From Sinorhizobium numidicum (GTDB lineage: Bacteria; Pseudomonadota; Alphaproteobacteria; Rhizobiales; Rhizobiaceae), in the NCBI RefSeq assembly GCF_029892045.1, contig NZ_CP120369.1:372001-436000 (forward strand): a DNA stretch of 64,000 nt, written 5' to 3'. Made by a program: the position numbers and the translations under genes. Under the pieces are notes generated by a model that was not told the DNA's origin, did not search any database, and saw only the letters and a list, made by a program, of their open reading frames with translations. Positions 35,463 to 45,000 of this stretch are shown one piece after another; the stretch's first letter is position 1, and each line of letters begins with the position of its first letter.

Positions 35463-35726
35463 CTAAGGAGTCCTGGCCCCTTCCGATAGTTCAGCAGGAA
35501 ACATGGAGCTTGGCACTCGAAGTGCAGCGGCGATACGCCTGAGCCTGCCCGGCTCGACATCAGCACCCTGTTCGATCCTTGTAATCTCGGCGCAAGTCAG
35601 ACCGCAGGTTAATGCGAGGTCCTCAATGCTATATCCGACCGCTTCGCGGAATCGCCGGACAGTGTCACCTATATCGACCTGACCACGGCACGTGTCAAAA
35701 GCGTCCACGTTTATTAAGTTTGTCAT
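35463..35726 (-). CDS. Small XRE-family regulator
   Basis: 87 residues. HTH_XRE at ~20-80: VRRFREAVGYSIEDLALTCG, LTCAEITRIEQGADVEPGRL, RRIAAALRVPSSMF. An AAGGAG site 7 nt before the ATG at 35726 supports this start rather than the longer frame. It lies 260 bp beyond the nodL stop on the same strand. Function unknown. Confidence 0.7.
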   Translation of the reverse strand: MTNLINVDAFDTCRGQVDIGDTVRRFREAVGYSIEDLALTCGLTCAEITRIEQGADVEPGRLRRIAAALRVPSSMFPAELSEGARTP

Positions 35727-35985
35727 GAGATGACTCCTTCGGTCATTGCAAGGAGCGCGCGCTCCTACCGTGAAGGGATGGACAAAGTCGGACATGAGAC
35801 ACTGCACTGCCAGCGTGACCACATTGCTTCAAACGATTTTCGGGTAGACACAGCAGTTGCTCCGATAAACCGAGCTGATCTCCAGTTGAGGAACTCAGAT
35901 GATGCGACCTCCCAAGTCATCGCGGCCAGCCCCATCCGGCTTCAGTCCGAAGACTAGGTCCCCACAAGTTCCAGGAGGCTTTGTG

Positions 35986-36537
35986 TCAGCCCCTGTCCCG
36001 AGCTGGACTTCCGACGACCTTTGCCCCTGCAGGAACATCTCGCGTGACGACGCTGCCAGCGCCCACGACCGCATGATCGCCAATCGTCACGCCCGGGAGA
36101 ATGATTGCTCCACCGCCAATCCAGGCGTGGCGGCCAATGCGGACAGGTCGTCCGAGCTGCAACCCGACCTGCCGCTGCTCGGGATCATGTGGATGATCGG
36201 CCGTATAGATCTGCACAGCAGGCCCAATTGCAGTTCCTTCGCCAATCGCGACCTCTGCCACGTCAAGGATGACGCAGTTGAAATTGACGTAAACATGGGC
36301 TCCGAGCCGGATGTTGAAGCCGTAGTCGCAGTAAAAGGGGGGGCGGATGACCGCTCCAAGCCCAACCTCTCCCAGCCGTTCGCAGAGGAGTACATGCCAC
36401 TGATCGGGGCGGGCGTCCAGTGCATCATTATACCGCTTCAGCCAAGCCCCGGTGGCGAGCAGGTCGGCTTGGATTTCCGGATCCGCCGCATTGTACATCT
36501 CGCCTGCAAGCATCTTCTCTTTTTGACTGCGTGTCAT
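35986..36537 (-). CDS. nodL: NodL O-acetyltransferase
   Basis: 183-residue left-handed beta-helix acetyltransferase of the NodL/maltose acetyltransferase family. Begins KEKMLAGEMYNAADPEIQAD (the Mac domain), followed by hexapeptide repeats such as VYVNFNCVILDVAEVAIGEG, with IYTADHPHDPEQRQ (catalytic His) and WIGGGAIILPGVTIGDHAVV. NodL adds an acetyl group to C6 of the non-reducing glucosamine of Nod factor. It follows nolO by 70 bp and is presumably driven by the same nod box. A plain maltose/galactoside acetyltransferase is the alternative; context argues for NodL. Confidence 0.85.
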   Translation of the reverse strand: MTRSQKEKMLAGEMYNAADPEIQADLLATGAWLKRYNDALDARPDQWHVLLCERLGEVGLGAVIRPPFYCDYGFNIRLGAHVYVNFNCVILDVAEVAIGEGTAIGPAVQIYTADHPHDPEQRQVGLQLGRPVRIGRHAWIGGGAIILPGVTIGDHAVVGAGSVVTRDVPAGAKVVGSPARDRG

Positions 36538-36607
36538 TGTTTCTTCTCAGATCGTGTTCCATAGGCCAATCGATTTCTGCCGATTCAGAAAGTCCCCGGA
36601 CGGACAC

Positions 36608-38683
36608 TTAGTCCGGCGTTTTATCGCTGTTTTGCTGGACGCGAGCAGCTTGTGAGGGATGCAACCGAACGAGGCGCTGTTCCCACAGTCGTCGCAGGTC
36701 CTCCATCAGACCTTCACGCTTACCCTGATCCGGCCCAATTGCATCGAGGAGATCTCCCAGCACGGACTCGCCCTCAATCCGCATCAGCAGTTCAAACAAG
36801 TGATGTGAAACTCGCACACTGTCACTGTTGGAGTGGGTCGTACGGAGCTCGCAGACTGTCTCCTGACGATCTCCCGCTGTGTAAGCGCGGGCTTGATGGA
36901 GCGACGTATAAGGCGGCAATGAAACCGCGAGCGCAGTCCAATCCTGCAGCGTTGCAGCCCGCTTTTTGACTAGGAACGGCCCGACCACAAGTCCATCCAG
37001 CTCTGTCGTCAAAAATGTGGCAATCGCGTCTGCAACCGAATCCACGATCGGCTCGGCATTGTTGTTAAAGGACGTATTGAGCAGAATTGGCGTGCCTGTC
37101 CGCTTCTTGAATGCATTGATGAGCTCCCAGTAGGCGGGATTGGCCTTGCGCGATACTGTTTGCAGGCGAGCCGTACCGTCGACGTGCGTAATAGCGCCGA
37201 GTAAGGCACGCTTTGAGTCACGCACGCGAACGACGAAATTCATGAATGGAAATTCGTGCCTGCCATCCGGGAGGTCGAAAAATTCGCTCGCGTCTTCTTC
37301 CAGCACAGATGGTGCGAACGGCCGATAGCCTTCGCGCTTCTTGACCATCGCATTGATCCGGTCCTTGTTTGCGGCGGGTCGAGGGTCGGCAAGAATGCTA
37401 CGGTTGCCCAGCGCCCGTGGCCCGAACTCCGAACGACCCTGCACCCAGCCGATCACGGCGCCGTTGGCGATCCAGTCGGCTGCACTACTTGCCACGTCAT
37501 CAGAGCGTTCAAACTCGAGATGTCCGGCCCATGCATTCAGTTCCTGCTGCACGGCGCAGTCGCTGCCGAGATCAGGGCCCCAATAGACGTCCTGCAGTCG
37601 CTCACGGGGCGCGGGACGGCCCAGCTCGTTAGATGCGATCAGCGCAGCGCCTAACGCGCAACCGGCGTCGTGAGACGCGGGCTGCACGAAGATGTCTTCG
37701 AAAAGCCCTGAATACAGCAGCTTACCGTTCATCGTGCAGTTGTGGGCAACCCCCCCAGCCAGGCACAACCGCTTCATACCGGTGGTCTCACGGTGATGCC
37801 GGACAATGTGGAACACGATCCGCTCCAGTGCTTCCTGCAGTGATGCACTCACATCTCGATGCTGCTGGGTGAACGGCATTCCCTTTCGCCTGACCTCGAG
37901 GTTGCGGAGTAACGCCGGACCGATGCGGTCGAGGTAAACACGGTAGCCACCGTTGGCGGAGAGCTCATAAAAGCGCTCGAAGATCTCGCGATAGGGAGCG
38001 GGATCGCCGTAGGGGGCGAGTCCCATGACCTTATATTCATCGAACATGCCGTAGCCGAGATACCGGATCGTCTCGAGATAAAACAGCCCAAGGGAATTGT
38101 TCTCGGGGAAAGCCTCGAGTTGCGTAATTTCTGTGCCAGACCCCACGGCCAAGAGGCCCGACAGGAAATCACCACAGCCATCAATCGCTAGAATAAGACT
38201 TCGTTCGAAGCCCGACATTGCAAAAGCGCTCACGGCGTGCGCCTGGTGATGGCTTACGAATGAAATACGCGAACTGTCCAACTCCGAACCGAATTCACGC
38301 GCTAACAGATGCTGCACCAGCACTTTAGCACCCAGAGGAATGGAGGCGTCAGCAGTTGTGACCATCGATCCTGATCCAGCCGACTGTTGCAATCGAGCGG
38401 ACATACCCTCAAGCAAGGCGTTGGCATAGGGCTCGCTAGCGTAGACGGCGACACGATCAATGTCGCTGAGCTGAACCCCCGCCGTTGAAAGACAGTATTG
38501 AATCGCACGACTTGGGAACTTGTTGGAGTGTTTGATCCGATTGAGGCGTTCCTCTTCTACGGCCGCTATCACCTGTCCGTCTCGGACGAGCACCGCGGCG
38601 CCATCGTGCATAAAGGCGTTCGGAAGCTCGGACCGGTTTTCATGGACTTGGTCAAGTCCGCCGCTAATTCCTAGACACAGCAT
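36608..38683 (-). CDS. nolO: NolO-type Nod factor carbamoyltransferase
   Basis: 691 residues of the NodU/NolO/TobZ carbamoyltransferase family, longer than NodU (~560) and near NolO (~680). Segments: MLCLGISGG, FMHDGAAVLVRDGQVIAAVE, VSHHQAHAVSAFAMSGFERS (metal His), LAGGVAHNCTMNGKLL, SEFGPRALGNRSILADPRPA and GTPILLNTSFNNNAEPIVDS. Residues ~575-691 form an extra C-terminal part whose SHHLFELLMRIEGESVLGDL and LRRLWEQRLVRLHP look like a small winged-helix (PqqD-like) unit. NolO carbamoylates O3/O4 of the non-reducing end of Nod factor. The start is placed at 38683 (AGGA five nt upstream). A nod box lies ~110 bp upstream. Confidence 0.8.
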   Translation of the reverse strand: MLCLGISGGLDQVHENRSELPNAFMHDGAAVLVRDGQVIAAVEEERLNRIKHSNKFPSRAIQYCLSTAGVQLSDIDRVAVYASEPYANALLEGMSARLQQSAGSGSMVTTADASIPLGAKVLVQHLLAREFGSELDSSRISFVSHHQAHAVSAFAMSGFERSLILAIDGCGDFLSGLLAVGSGTEITQLEAFPENNSLGLFYLETIRYLGYGMFDEYKVMGLAPYGDPAPYREIFERFYELSANGGYRVYLDRIGPALLRNLEVRRKGMPFTQQHRDVSASLQEALERIVFHIVRHHRETTGMKRLCLAGGVAHNCTMNGKLLYSGLFEDIFVQPASHDAGCALGAALIASNELGRPAPRERLQDVYWGPDLGSDCAVQQELNAWAGHLEFERSDDVASSAADWIANGAVIGWVQGRSEFGPRALGNRSILADPRPAANKDRINAMVKKREGYRPFAPSVLEEDASEFFDLPDGRHEFPFMNFVVRVRDSKRALLGAITHVDGTARLQTVSRKANPAYWELINAFKKRTGTPILLNTSFNNNAEPIVDSVADAIATFLTTELDGLVVGPFLVKKRAATLQDWTALAVSLPPYTSLHQARAYTAGDRQETVCELRTTHSNSDSVRVSHHLFELLMRIEGESVLGDLLDAIGPDQGKREGLMEDLRRLWEQRLVRLHPSQAARVQQNSDKTPD

Positions 38684-38791
38684 TTCGTTCCTCATACGGT
38701 GACGGCAAGCTAAATTGGCCCGTCATCTAAATAGGGGCATTTTCTCCTTAGCGGCGCGCGTAAGGGTGGTTTTGTCCTTGCAACATTTCGG

Positions 38792-38840
38792 AAGAGTGAT
38801 GAAATCGTTTGTTTCGATCAAACCCATCCACGTTATGGAT
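38792..38840 (-). promoter_or_regulatory. nod box upstream of nolO-nodL
   Basis: Read on the minus strand: ATCCAT-AA-CGTGGATG, then TGATCGAAACAA and CGATTT, then CACTCTT. This matches the NodD-binding consensus ATCCAY-N2-YRYRGATG-N4-YNATCNAAACAATCRATTTT almost throughout. It ends about 100 bp before the nolO start, the usual spacing. Confidence 0.88.
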
Positions 38841-39267
38841 GACTGCCGGACATGCGCTTCAAAGGGCTTCAGGCGCCAAGCTTGACTGCGGTGTGGCCCG
38901 CCGGCCCGTCGAAGGCGACATCGGTCTCATCGTCGTTCATCATGTGGCCGCCGGGTTGCGCACCAAGTTCTGCGTGGTCCAATCGTCGTTACCTACCGCG
39001 TAGTGCATGCCTACGCGGCGTTGTCGAGCGCGCCGATCTTGCCGGCAAGCGCAACGAAGCCGTCCCATTCGGTCGGGGATTTTTTCCAGCCATACTCGTC
39101 GATGAGTTCATGAAGCAGCGGCGCGTGAATCGAGTGGCGAGGTATATTCCTTTGTGCTCGGACATAGCGCTTCCCGCCGCGCGTCGCTCTATGAGACAGG
39201 AATGGCGCTGCCGACGTTAGACGCTGCATCCGGAAGCGACAAGCGAGTCGCGGTTGCGACAACACAG
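38841..39267. other. Intergenic between divergent symbiotic promoters
   Basis: About 430 bp between the nod box and the NifA-type site, with no gene recognised. A minus-strand frame around 39011-39190 contains RHSIHAPLLHELIDEYGWKK, possibly a decayed fragment of an unknown gene. Confidence 0.35.
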
Positions 39268-39283
39268 TGCGGCTTTTCCTACA
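39268..39283 (+). promoter_or_regulatory. Possible NifA upstream activator site
   Basis: TGC-N10-ACA, one mismatch from the NifA site TGT-N10-ACA, about 70 bp upstream of the sigma54 promoter. The spacing fits an enhancer. Confidence 0.4.
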
Positions 39284-39336
39284 CGGCCTCCCAACAGCCC
39301 CACGAAAATCCCCCTTGAAACTCAAATATATCTGGC

Positions 39337-39352
39337 TGGCACGGGTCTTGCC
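39337..39352 (+). promoter_or_regulatory. Sigma54 (-24/-12) promoter
   Basis: TGGCACGGGTCTTGCC: the invariant GG and GC are exactly 10 bp apart, and the match to TGGCAC-N5-TTGC is complete. It lies ~75 bp before the prolyl oligopeptidase start. Confidence 0.75.
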
Positions 39353-39423
39353 TAGAAGTGAGGCGAAGCGGTGAGTTTGAACCGCTTCGGATACGTTCAT
39401 CGAGGCTTTCGAAGGGGCAAACC

Positions 39424-41613
39424 ATGCGCGGTGCATTTCTAAACAGCTTTATGATGGCAATCGCCTTGGCTACGGTGATTACCATGGCGGCTTCCGCCCA
39501 GCCCCGGATGACCACCGTCGCCAAGGCGATCGATTCCAACCCCAACAAGGCTCCCAAGGACGCCGCCGACCCTCGCGCCTATCTGAACGAGATCGACGGC
39601 GACAAGGCGATGACCTGGGTCAAGGCGCATAACGTGTCGACCGTCAGTAAGCTGTCGAAAGATCAGCGCTACAGCGAATACCAGGCGGACATTCTAAAGA
39701 TCCTACAGGCCACCGATCGCATTGCTTCGCCCGGCTTCGCCCACGGCGGCATGATCGACAACTTTTGGCAGGACGGCACGCACGTGCAGGGTCTGTGGCG
39801 GCGTACGACGTGGGAATCCTACAGGTCCGGCAAGCCGCAATGGCGCACTATTCTCGACGTCGATGCGCTTTCCAAGGCCGAGGGCACGACCTGGGTGTTC
39901 GAAGGCGAGGACTGCCTGCCGCCTGCCAACAATCTCTGCCTGATCAGCCTGTCCGATGGCGGTAAGGATGCAGATGTGGTGCGCGAATTCGACGTTGCCA
40001 AGGGTGAATTTGTAAAGGAGGGCTTCGTCCTGCCCGAAGGCAAGCAGTCGGTGACCTGGGTGGACGAGAACACCATGTATGTGACCCGGGAATGGACGCC
40101 CGGCGAAGTGACCGCTTCCGGCTATGCCTACGTCACCAAGGTGTTGAAGCGCAGCCAGAGCCTGGATCAGGCGGTCGAGATTTTCCGCGGCGACAAGAAG
40201 CACGTCTCGGCCGCGCGCCGCGTGCTGCGCGACATCGCCGGCAAGTATGTGATGGACACCTCTTATCGCGCCCTCGACTTCTTCAATACCGAACAAGGCT
40301 TTTACCCGAACGGTCGTACCGATACCCACAAGGTGGTCCTGCCCCTCCCGACCACGGCGACCTTTAGCGGCTACTACAAGGGCCAGGCAATCTATCAGTT
40401 GAAGTCGGACTGGACCTCGGCAAAGGGCACCGTCTTCCACAATGGCGCGATCATCGCTTTCGATCTCAAGGCGGCGCTCGCCGACCCGGCGCACGTCGAG
40501 CCGCTTGTGCTGTTCATGCCAGACGAGCACCAGTCTGTCGAAGGGACTACCCAGACCAAGAACCGTCTCGTGCTGTCGATCCTGTCGAATGTCACCAGCG
40601 AGCTACGCAGCTTCGATTTCGGCAAGGGCGGCTGGTCGTCTTTTAAGTTGGCGCTGCCGCAAAATTCGACTCTGTCCCTGACGTCTAGCGACGATGAGAG
40701 CGACCACCTGTTCGTCTTCTCGGAAGGTTTCCTCGAATCTTCCAGCCTGTTTTGCGCCGATGCTGCAAGCGGCAAAGTCGAAATGATCAAGTCGACCCCG
40801 GAACGCTTCGATGCCGAGGGCCTGCAAGTACAGCAGTTCTGGGCGACCTCGAAAGATGGCACGAAGGTTCCCTACTTTCTCGTGGCCCCCAAGGACCTCA
40901 AGCTGGACGGCACGAACCCGACCATCCTCTACGCCTATGGCGGTTTCGAAATTCCAATGCAGCCCAGCTATTCGGCATCGCTTGGCATGCTATGGCTGGA
41001 AAAAGGGGGGGCCTACGCGCTGGCCAACATCCGCGGCGGCGGTGAATTCGGACCGAAATGGCACGAAGCCGGTTTGAAGACCCATCGTCAGCGCGTCTAT
41101 GACGACTTCCAAGCCGTGGCGCAGGACCTGATCGCGAAGAAGCTCACCTCGCCACCGCATCTCGGGATCATGGGTGGTTCGAACGGCGGGCTGCTTATGG
41201 GCGTGCAGTTGACCGAGCGCCCCGATCTGTGGAACGCGGTCGTGATCCGGGTGCCGCTTCTCGACATGGTCAATTTCACCCACATGTCAGCAGGAGCCTC
41301 CTGGCAGGGCGAATATGGCGATCCCGACGATCCAGTCGAAGGCGCCTTCCTGCGCTCGATCTCGCCTTATCATAACGTCAGGGCGGGCGTGGCCTATCCG
41401 GAACCTTTCTTCGAGACTTCGACCAAGGATGACCGCGTCGGTCCGGTGCACGCGCGCAAGATGGCCGCCCTGTTCGAAGATATGGGTCTGCCCTTCTACT
41501 ATTATGAAAATGTCGAGGGCGGTCACGCCGCCGCCGCCAACCTGCAGGAACACGCCCGCCGTTACGCGCTCGAATACACCTACATGTCTCAAAAACTCAT
41601 GGACAATAAATAA
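39424..41613 (+). CDS. Prolyl oligopeptidase family serine peptidase (S9A), exported
   Basis: 729 residues. An N-terminal signal peptide (FLNSFMMAIALATVITMAAS, then AQ) is followed by a propeller region (~residues 30-450) and a C-terminal alpha/beta-hydrolase domain. The catalytic triad is visible: Ser in MGGSNGGLLMGV, Asp in STKDDRVGPVHARKM, His in VEGGHAAAANLQEHARRYA. NPTILYAYGGFEIPM and NIRGGGEFGPKWHEAGLK are family hallmarks. It cleaves proline-containing peptides, probably in the periplasm. The sigma54 promoter and possible NifA site upstream suggest expression in nitrogen-fixing bacteroids. The start follows a GAAGGGG site. Confidence 0.88.
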   Translation: MRGAFLNSFMMAIALATVITMAASAQPRMTTVAKAIDSNPNKAPKDAADPRAYLNEIDGDKAMTWVKAHNVSTVSKLSKDQRYSEYQADILKILQATDRIASPGFAHGGMIDNFWQDGTHVQGLWRRTTWESYRSGKPQWRTILDVDALSKAEGTTWVFEGEDCLPPANNLCLISLSDGGKDADVVREFDVAKGEFVKEGFVLPEGKQSVTWVDENTMYVTREWTPGEVTASGYAYVTKVLKRSQSLDQAVEIFRGDKKHVSAARRVLRDIAGKYVMDTSYRALDFFNTEQGFYPNGRTDTHKVVLPLPTTATFSGYYKGQAIYQLKSDWTSAKGTVFHNGAIIAFDLKAALADPAHVEPLVLFMPDEHQSVEGTTQTKNRLVLSILSNVTSELRSFDFGKGGWSSFKLALPQNSTLSLTSSDDESDHLFVFSEGFLESSSLFCADAASGKVEMIKSTPERFDAEGLQVQQFWATSKDGTKVPYFLVAPKDLKLDGTNPTILYAYGGFEIPMQPSYSASLGMLWLEKGGAYALANIRGGGEFGPKWHEAGLKTHRQRVYDDFQAVAQDLIAKKLTSPPHLGIMGGSNGGLLMGVQLTERPDLWNAVVIRVPLLDMVNFTHMSAGASWQGEYGDPDDPVEGAFLRSISPYHNVRAGVAYPEPFFETSTKDDRVGPVHARKMAALFEDMGLPFYYYENVEGGHAAAANLQEHARRYALEYTYMSQKLMDNK

Positions 41614-41624
41614 GTGCGTAAGCC

Positions 41625-42345
41625 TCAGGCCGTGAGGGAGGCGAAGTTTCGCTTGTCTCCTCAAAGCGTAGCGCGACGCGCTTGAAGCGCTTGAGCTTGC
41701 CGACGGCCTGCTCGATGCGGGCACGACCTTTGTAGAGCATCGTCTTGGCGAAGAGGGCACGCTTACTTTCTCATGGCCTCGTGTGGAATGACAGGAACGA
41801 TGCCGCGGTCTCGCGATTGGCCTTCTGGCTGGCAGCCATTGTCGCCGGTCGTCGAGCGAGAATCGACATCGAGAGCGAGGCCGAGCAGGATGGGAAAGTG
41901 CGGCGCGTTCTTCCTCTCGTCACCGGTCAGGTCGAAGGCGATGGGATGGCTTCGAGGTCGGTTCGCAGGTGGATCTTCGTCGAGAAGCGCCGCGCAAACG
42001 GCCGAGCGCTTAACATTCCTGCCCCCTTTTGCCCCTGCGGCGGATACGTGGGCGCACCACGGTGGTATCGAACATCCGCACCAGATTAAGCCGAGGATGA
42101 GAGCGCGGCGAGGTAGTCGAAGAAGATTTCGAGCACACACCCGCCTTGCTCGGCCCGTCGAACCGTTTCCAAACGCTGTTCTCAATACCGAACCGCTCCG
42201 GCAGCGCCCATTAGGTGATGTTGTGAACCGAGGAACAGTGAAGAGCCTCCCGGTACAGCCGGTCGTCCCGGCCGGTTGACCTTGTAAGAAAAAGCAAGTC
42301 ACATCCGGCAGCGAGACGTCCGCTGGGCACTGAGTGAATCTCATT
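41625..42345 (-). mobile_element. IS5-family transposase remnant
   Basis: Minus-strand frames give FGNGSTGRARRVCARNLLRL, MCGCSIPPWCAHVSAAGAKG (normally VRAHVSAAGAKGG), HPIAFDLTGDERKNAPHFPI, DRGIVPVIPHEA, then ALFAKTMLYKGRARIEQAVG and KLKRFKRVALRFE. This is an IS5-type DDE transposase with several frameshifts, starting 12 bp after the peptidase stop. Confidence 0.75.
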
Positions 42346-43004
42346 GCTATGTCGACTTAGCTATTACCTGATCCCACGCAACAGCGATCTCCGTTGCGCC
42401 GGTCTCGGTGTTGAATTCTGTTCACGACAGCCGCAACCGCGACCGGCGGAACGTGCCTGCGGATATTCGCGAACCTACCGGCGCCGAAATTCGACCGGCT
42501 GGCGAGAGCCGCCGCGAACAGTGCCCACTGTCCTTCCATGCGCTTCTTGGACTGTTCGCTGTGTCGCGCGACGTGAGGCGCAGCGGAACGTGGCGTGCAC
42601 TATGGGCCTCGACCCGAATTGCCGTAGCCTACCGAAAGCCACCACAAGACGTCAGGCTTTAAATCGATCCACAAGCACTTAGGGGCAGCGGTATCCGCAA
42701 GCCTTCAGGCAATCCTTTGTGCCGAACAGACTGCGCTGAGCGAAGATGCGCACACGTGAATGTTGGCTCGCCTTCAGTAGCTCCGCGAAAGCGCGAAGTG
42801 GTATGATGGAATGGTTTTATGGCGGGACGCGGGAAACATTCGAGTTGTTATGGCATCGTTATCAGTATTGGTGGTGCTGATGGACCGAGTAAGCCCGGGA
42901 CGAGAGCTATCGAGATAGAACGCCGGCCATGCTTGGGCAACGGAATTGGTCTAGAGCTAAGAAAACTCCTGCGGAAGCAGTCAATGAACATCGACTCCAA
43001 TCTG
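42346..43004. other. About 660 bp without a recognised gene
   Basis: No domain or clear repeat was recognised. The right end leads into the conserved mucR leader element. Confidence 0.4.
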
Positions 43005-43042
43005 CAGCCTTCCTTCAGACCAAAATACCTGCAAGTTATGCG
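43005..43042 (+). promoter_or_regulatory. Conserved leader element before the second MucR-like gene
   Basis: CAGCCTTCCTTC and CAAAATACCTGCAAGTTATG, nearly the same as 6935-6971 before the paralogue. It ends ~38 bp before the coding start in both cases. Confidence 0.45.
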
Positions 43043-43079
43043 ATTCGTTTTTTGTTCGATTACAGGCAAGGAGAATAGC

Positions 43080-43553
43080 ATGACCGAATCGCGCATGGAC
43101 ACCCGGGAACGCAGACTTGAGCTCACCAGCCGTATCGTCGCGGCCTATCTGAGCGGCAATACTGTGCCCGCCGGGGAAGTGCGACGCCTGATTGAACAGA
43201 CCTACGACTCCTTATGTGGCACATCTCAGGCGGAAAAAACCGAACCGGCCAGCGAGTCGCGCCCCGCAGTGCCGATCAAGAAATCGGTCACTGCGGATTT
43301 CATCATCTGCCTGGAAAATGGCAAGAAATTCAAATCGCTGAAGCGACATCTGATGGCCAAGTACGGCCTCACTCCGGAGCAGTATCGTGAGAAGTGGAAG
43401 CTTCCCTTCGACTATCCAATGACCGCTCCAAACTACGCTCACCAGCGCTCCCAACTAGCGCGTGCGATTGGTCTCGGAAAGAACCCTGAAGGGCCGGCGC
43501 CTGCATCCGCGCCCGCCGCGGGAGCTCGTGCCCGCAAGAAGATAAACCTCTAG
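43080..43553 (+). CDS. Ros/MucR-family transcriptional regulator, second copy
   Basis: 157 residues, about 70% identical by eye to the copy at 7009-7461. Same helical N-terminus (SRIVAAYLSGNTVPAGEVRR), RPAVPIKKSVTADFIICLEN and DNA-binding region (FKSLKRHLMAKYGLTPEQYR, EKWKLPFDYPMTAPNYAHQR), with an Ala/Pro-rich tail ending RARKKINL. As in the first copy, the second Cys and second His of the Ros zinc site are missing. The ATG at 43080 follows AAGGAG. Confidence 0.85.
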   Translation: MTESRMDTRERRLELTSRIVAAYLSGNTVPAGEVRRLIEQTYDSLCGTSQAEKTEPASESRPAVPIKKSVTADFIICLENGKKFKSLKRHLMAKYGLTPEQYREKWKLPFDYPMTAPNYAHQRSQLARAIGLGKNPEGPAPASAPAAGARARKKINL

Positions 43554-44849
43554 TTCCGGTGACATCTGTTGCTCCAGCCCACGGACACCGGTGTGCGGCG
43601 CCGACAGAAGCAGCGGCCGTCAACGACGACTGGGAGGGCAGTGCCGTTCTAGCGACGCTCTACCACCAGGATGTGTAAAAGACGGCCAAGCGTTCGCCAG
43701 CCGGTTGACAGGAATTGGCCACAAGGGCGAGATCATCGTCGATGTCGCGGCCGTCGGACATGCCGAAGCAAAAGCCTTCGGTATGGGGCATGCGACCCGA
43801 ATCGCTCCGAAATGAAACGGACGAAGCTCCCTGCGAAGTCCTGCGACCGCACATCGATGGGCAGCGTTAGGGACGGCATTGTCTCATTGTTTGCCGCCTG
43901 TTTTAGATGGAAGCCTTATTTTCTTATCCGCGGGAGACTATTCCTCGAACGGCTTTCGGCCGGAAGCAGTGGCGGCTCCGCCCTATGATCCGCGTCATCG
44001 TACCATGCTCAGGAGCCTTCGGATGTTGACTTGGCCGGCCTTGGATACCCGACTAAGCCGCTCCTTACGCCCGCGGAGTGCTGTCGTGGTACAAGCCCCA
44101 ATCACGGCCGCGAAATCGTGGGCAGCGGAGAAGGGATCCATGTCGGCGCGAAAGCGCCAATGGGCAGCACCACCAAGAGGCAGACACCAGGTGTGAGAAG
44201 TCGATGACCTGAATGGGCGCATGATCGAACAGATCTGGACCGGGAAAACCACGATTTAGCTGTGGGCGGGAGCTCGTTGGCAGATTTGGACCGATCCGCA
44301 GATCATACCGGCCAGCGGCTTCTCAAGTGCCATAGAGAAAGGCCTGACAAGACCGCACTCGATCGCCGGGGCCACCGGGGGTCTTGGATGAGAAGCGGGA
44401 AGAGATCATCCCACGACCATCAAGAGAGACTACCACCATCACGCGAGACCAACCAACAGTTTCGCGCTTGGTCCGGATGTGCAAACGAAGTCGATGTGCA
44501 AACGAACTGCATGTCGGCCGGGCCCGTCGAACGATCAACGCGTCTCGGGTACCTCGACCTGCAGAAGCGCGCCATGCGACCGACGAAAACGTAATCGTGG
44601 AGGAGACAATACACCGGTCCTGGAATGTTTGGGGGATATCTCGTAGTTGATGAGGAATTCCGGGTCCGATGGCTGGGTCACATGGCGATCTTCTCCGCAA
44701 TTCGAATCCTCTTCGTCGCACCGCCTGGCAACGCTCGGCATTCATCCGGGGAAAGCCGTCACCGAACGCTGCCTTATCTTTAGACAGCAGCGCAATGGTT
44801 CGATCACCGCCCGACGATCTGACAACTCCTCTCAAACGCATTTTCGTAT
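43554..44849. other. 1.3-kb region upstream of the nodM nod box
   Basis: No intact gene is recognised. A short frame ending GEIIVDVAAVGHAEAKAFGM and ATRIAPK (stop ~43815) may be the tail of a lost gene. The repeat at 43804-43922 follows it. The rest shows nothing I can name. Confidence 0.4.
43804..43922 (+). repeat. Dispersed repeat, copy 1 (other copy 51803-51899)
   Basis: Shares CCGAAATGAAA and, further on, GTCTCATTG, CCTGTTTTAGATGGA and GCCTTATT in the same order with 51803-51899, about 80% identity over the last 50 bp. The two copies flank the nodM-nolFG-nodN operon in direct orientation. Confidence 0.6.
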
Positions 44850-44897
44850 ATCCATAAGGTGGATGCTTGTTATCCCAACTATCGATTATACCAATCC
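44850..44897 (+). promoter_or_regulatory. nod box upstream of nodM
   Basis: ATCCATAAGGTGGATG, then TTATCCCAACTATCGATTAT and ACCAATCC, a near-full match to the NodD-binding consensus, about 100 bp before nodM. It should drive nodM-nolF-nolG-nodN. Confidence 0.92.
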
Positions 44898-45000
44898 TGA
44901 CCAATGCTATTAGAAGATCCTGAATGAAGGCGCGCCCGGCGGGTGTCCGTCCTTGTGATTACTGCGTCGGCTGAAGTGCCGGAATGAATTCGGAGAGAAC

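Noticed and set aside
36608..38683. Naming the carbamoyltransferase nodU
   Set aside because: Its length (~690) and the MLCLGISGG...FMHDGAAVL start fit NolO; NodU is ~560 residues and starts differently.
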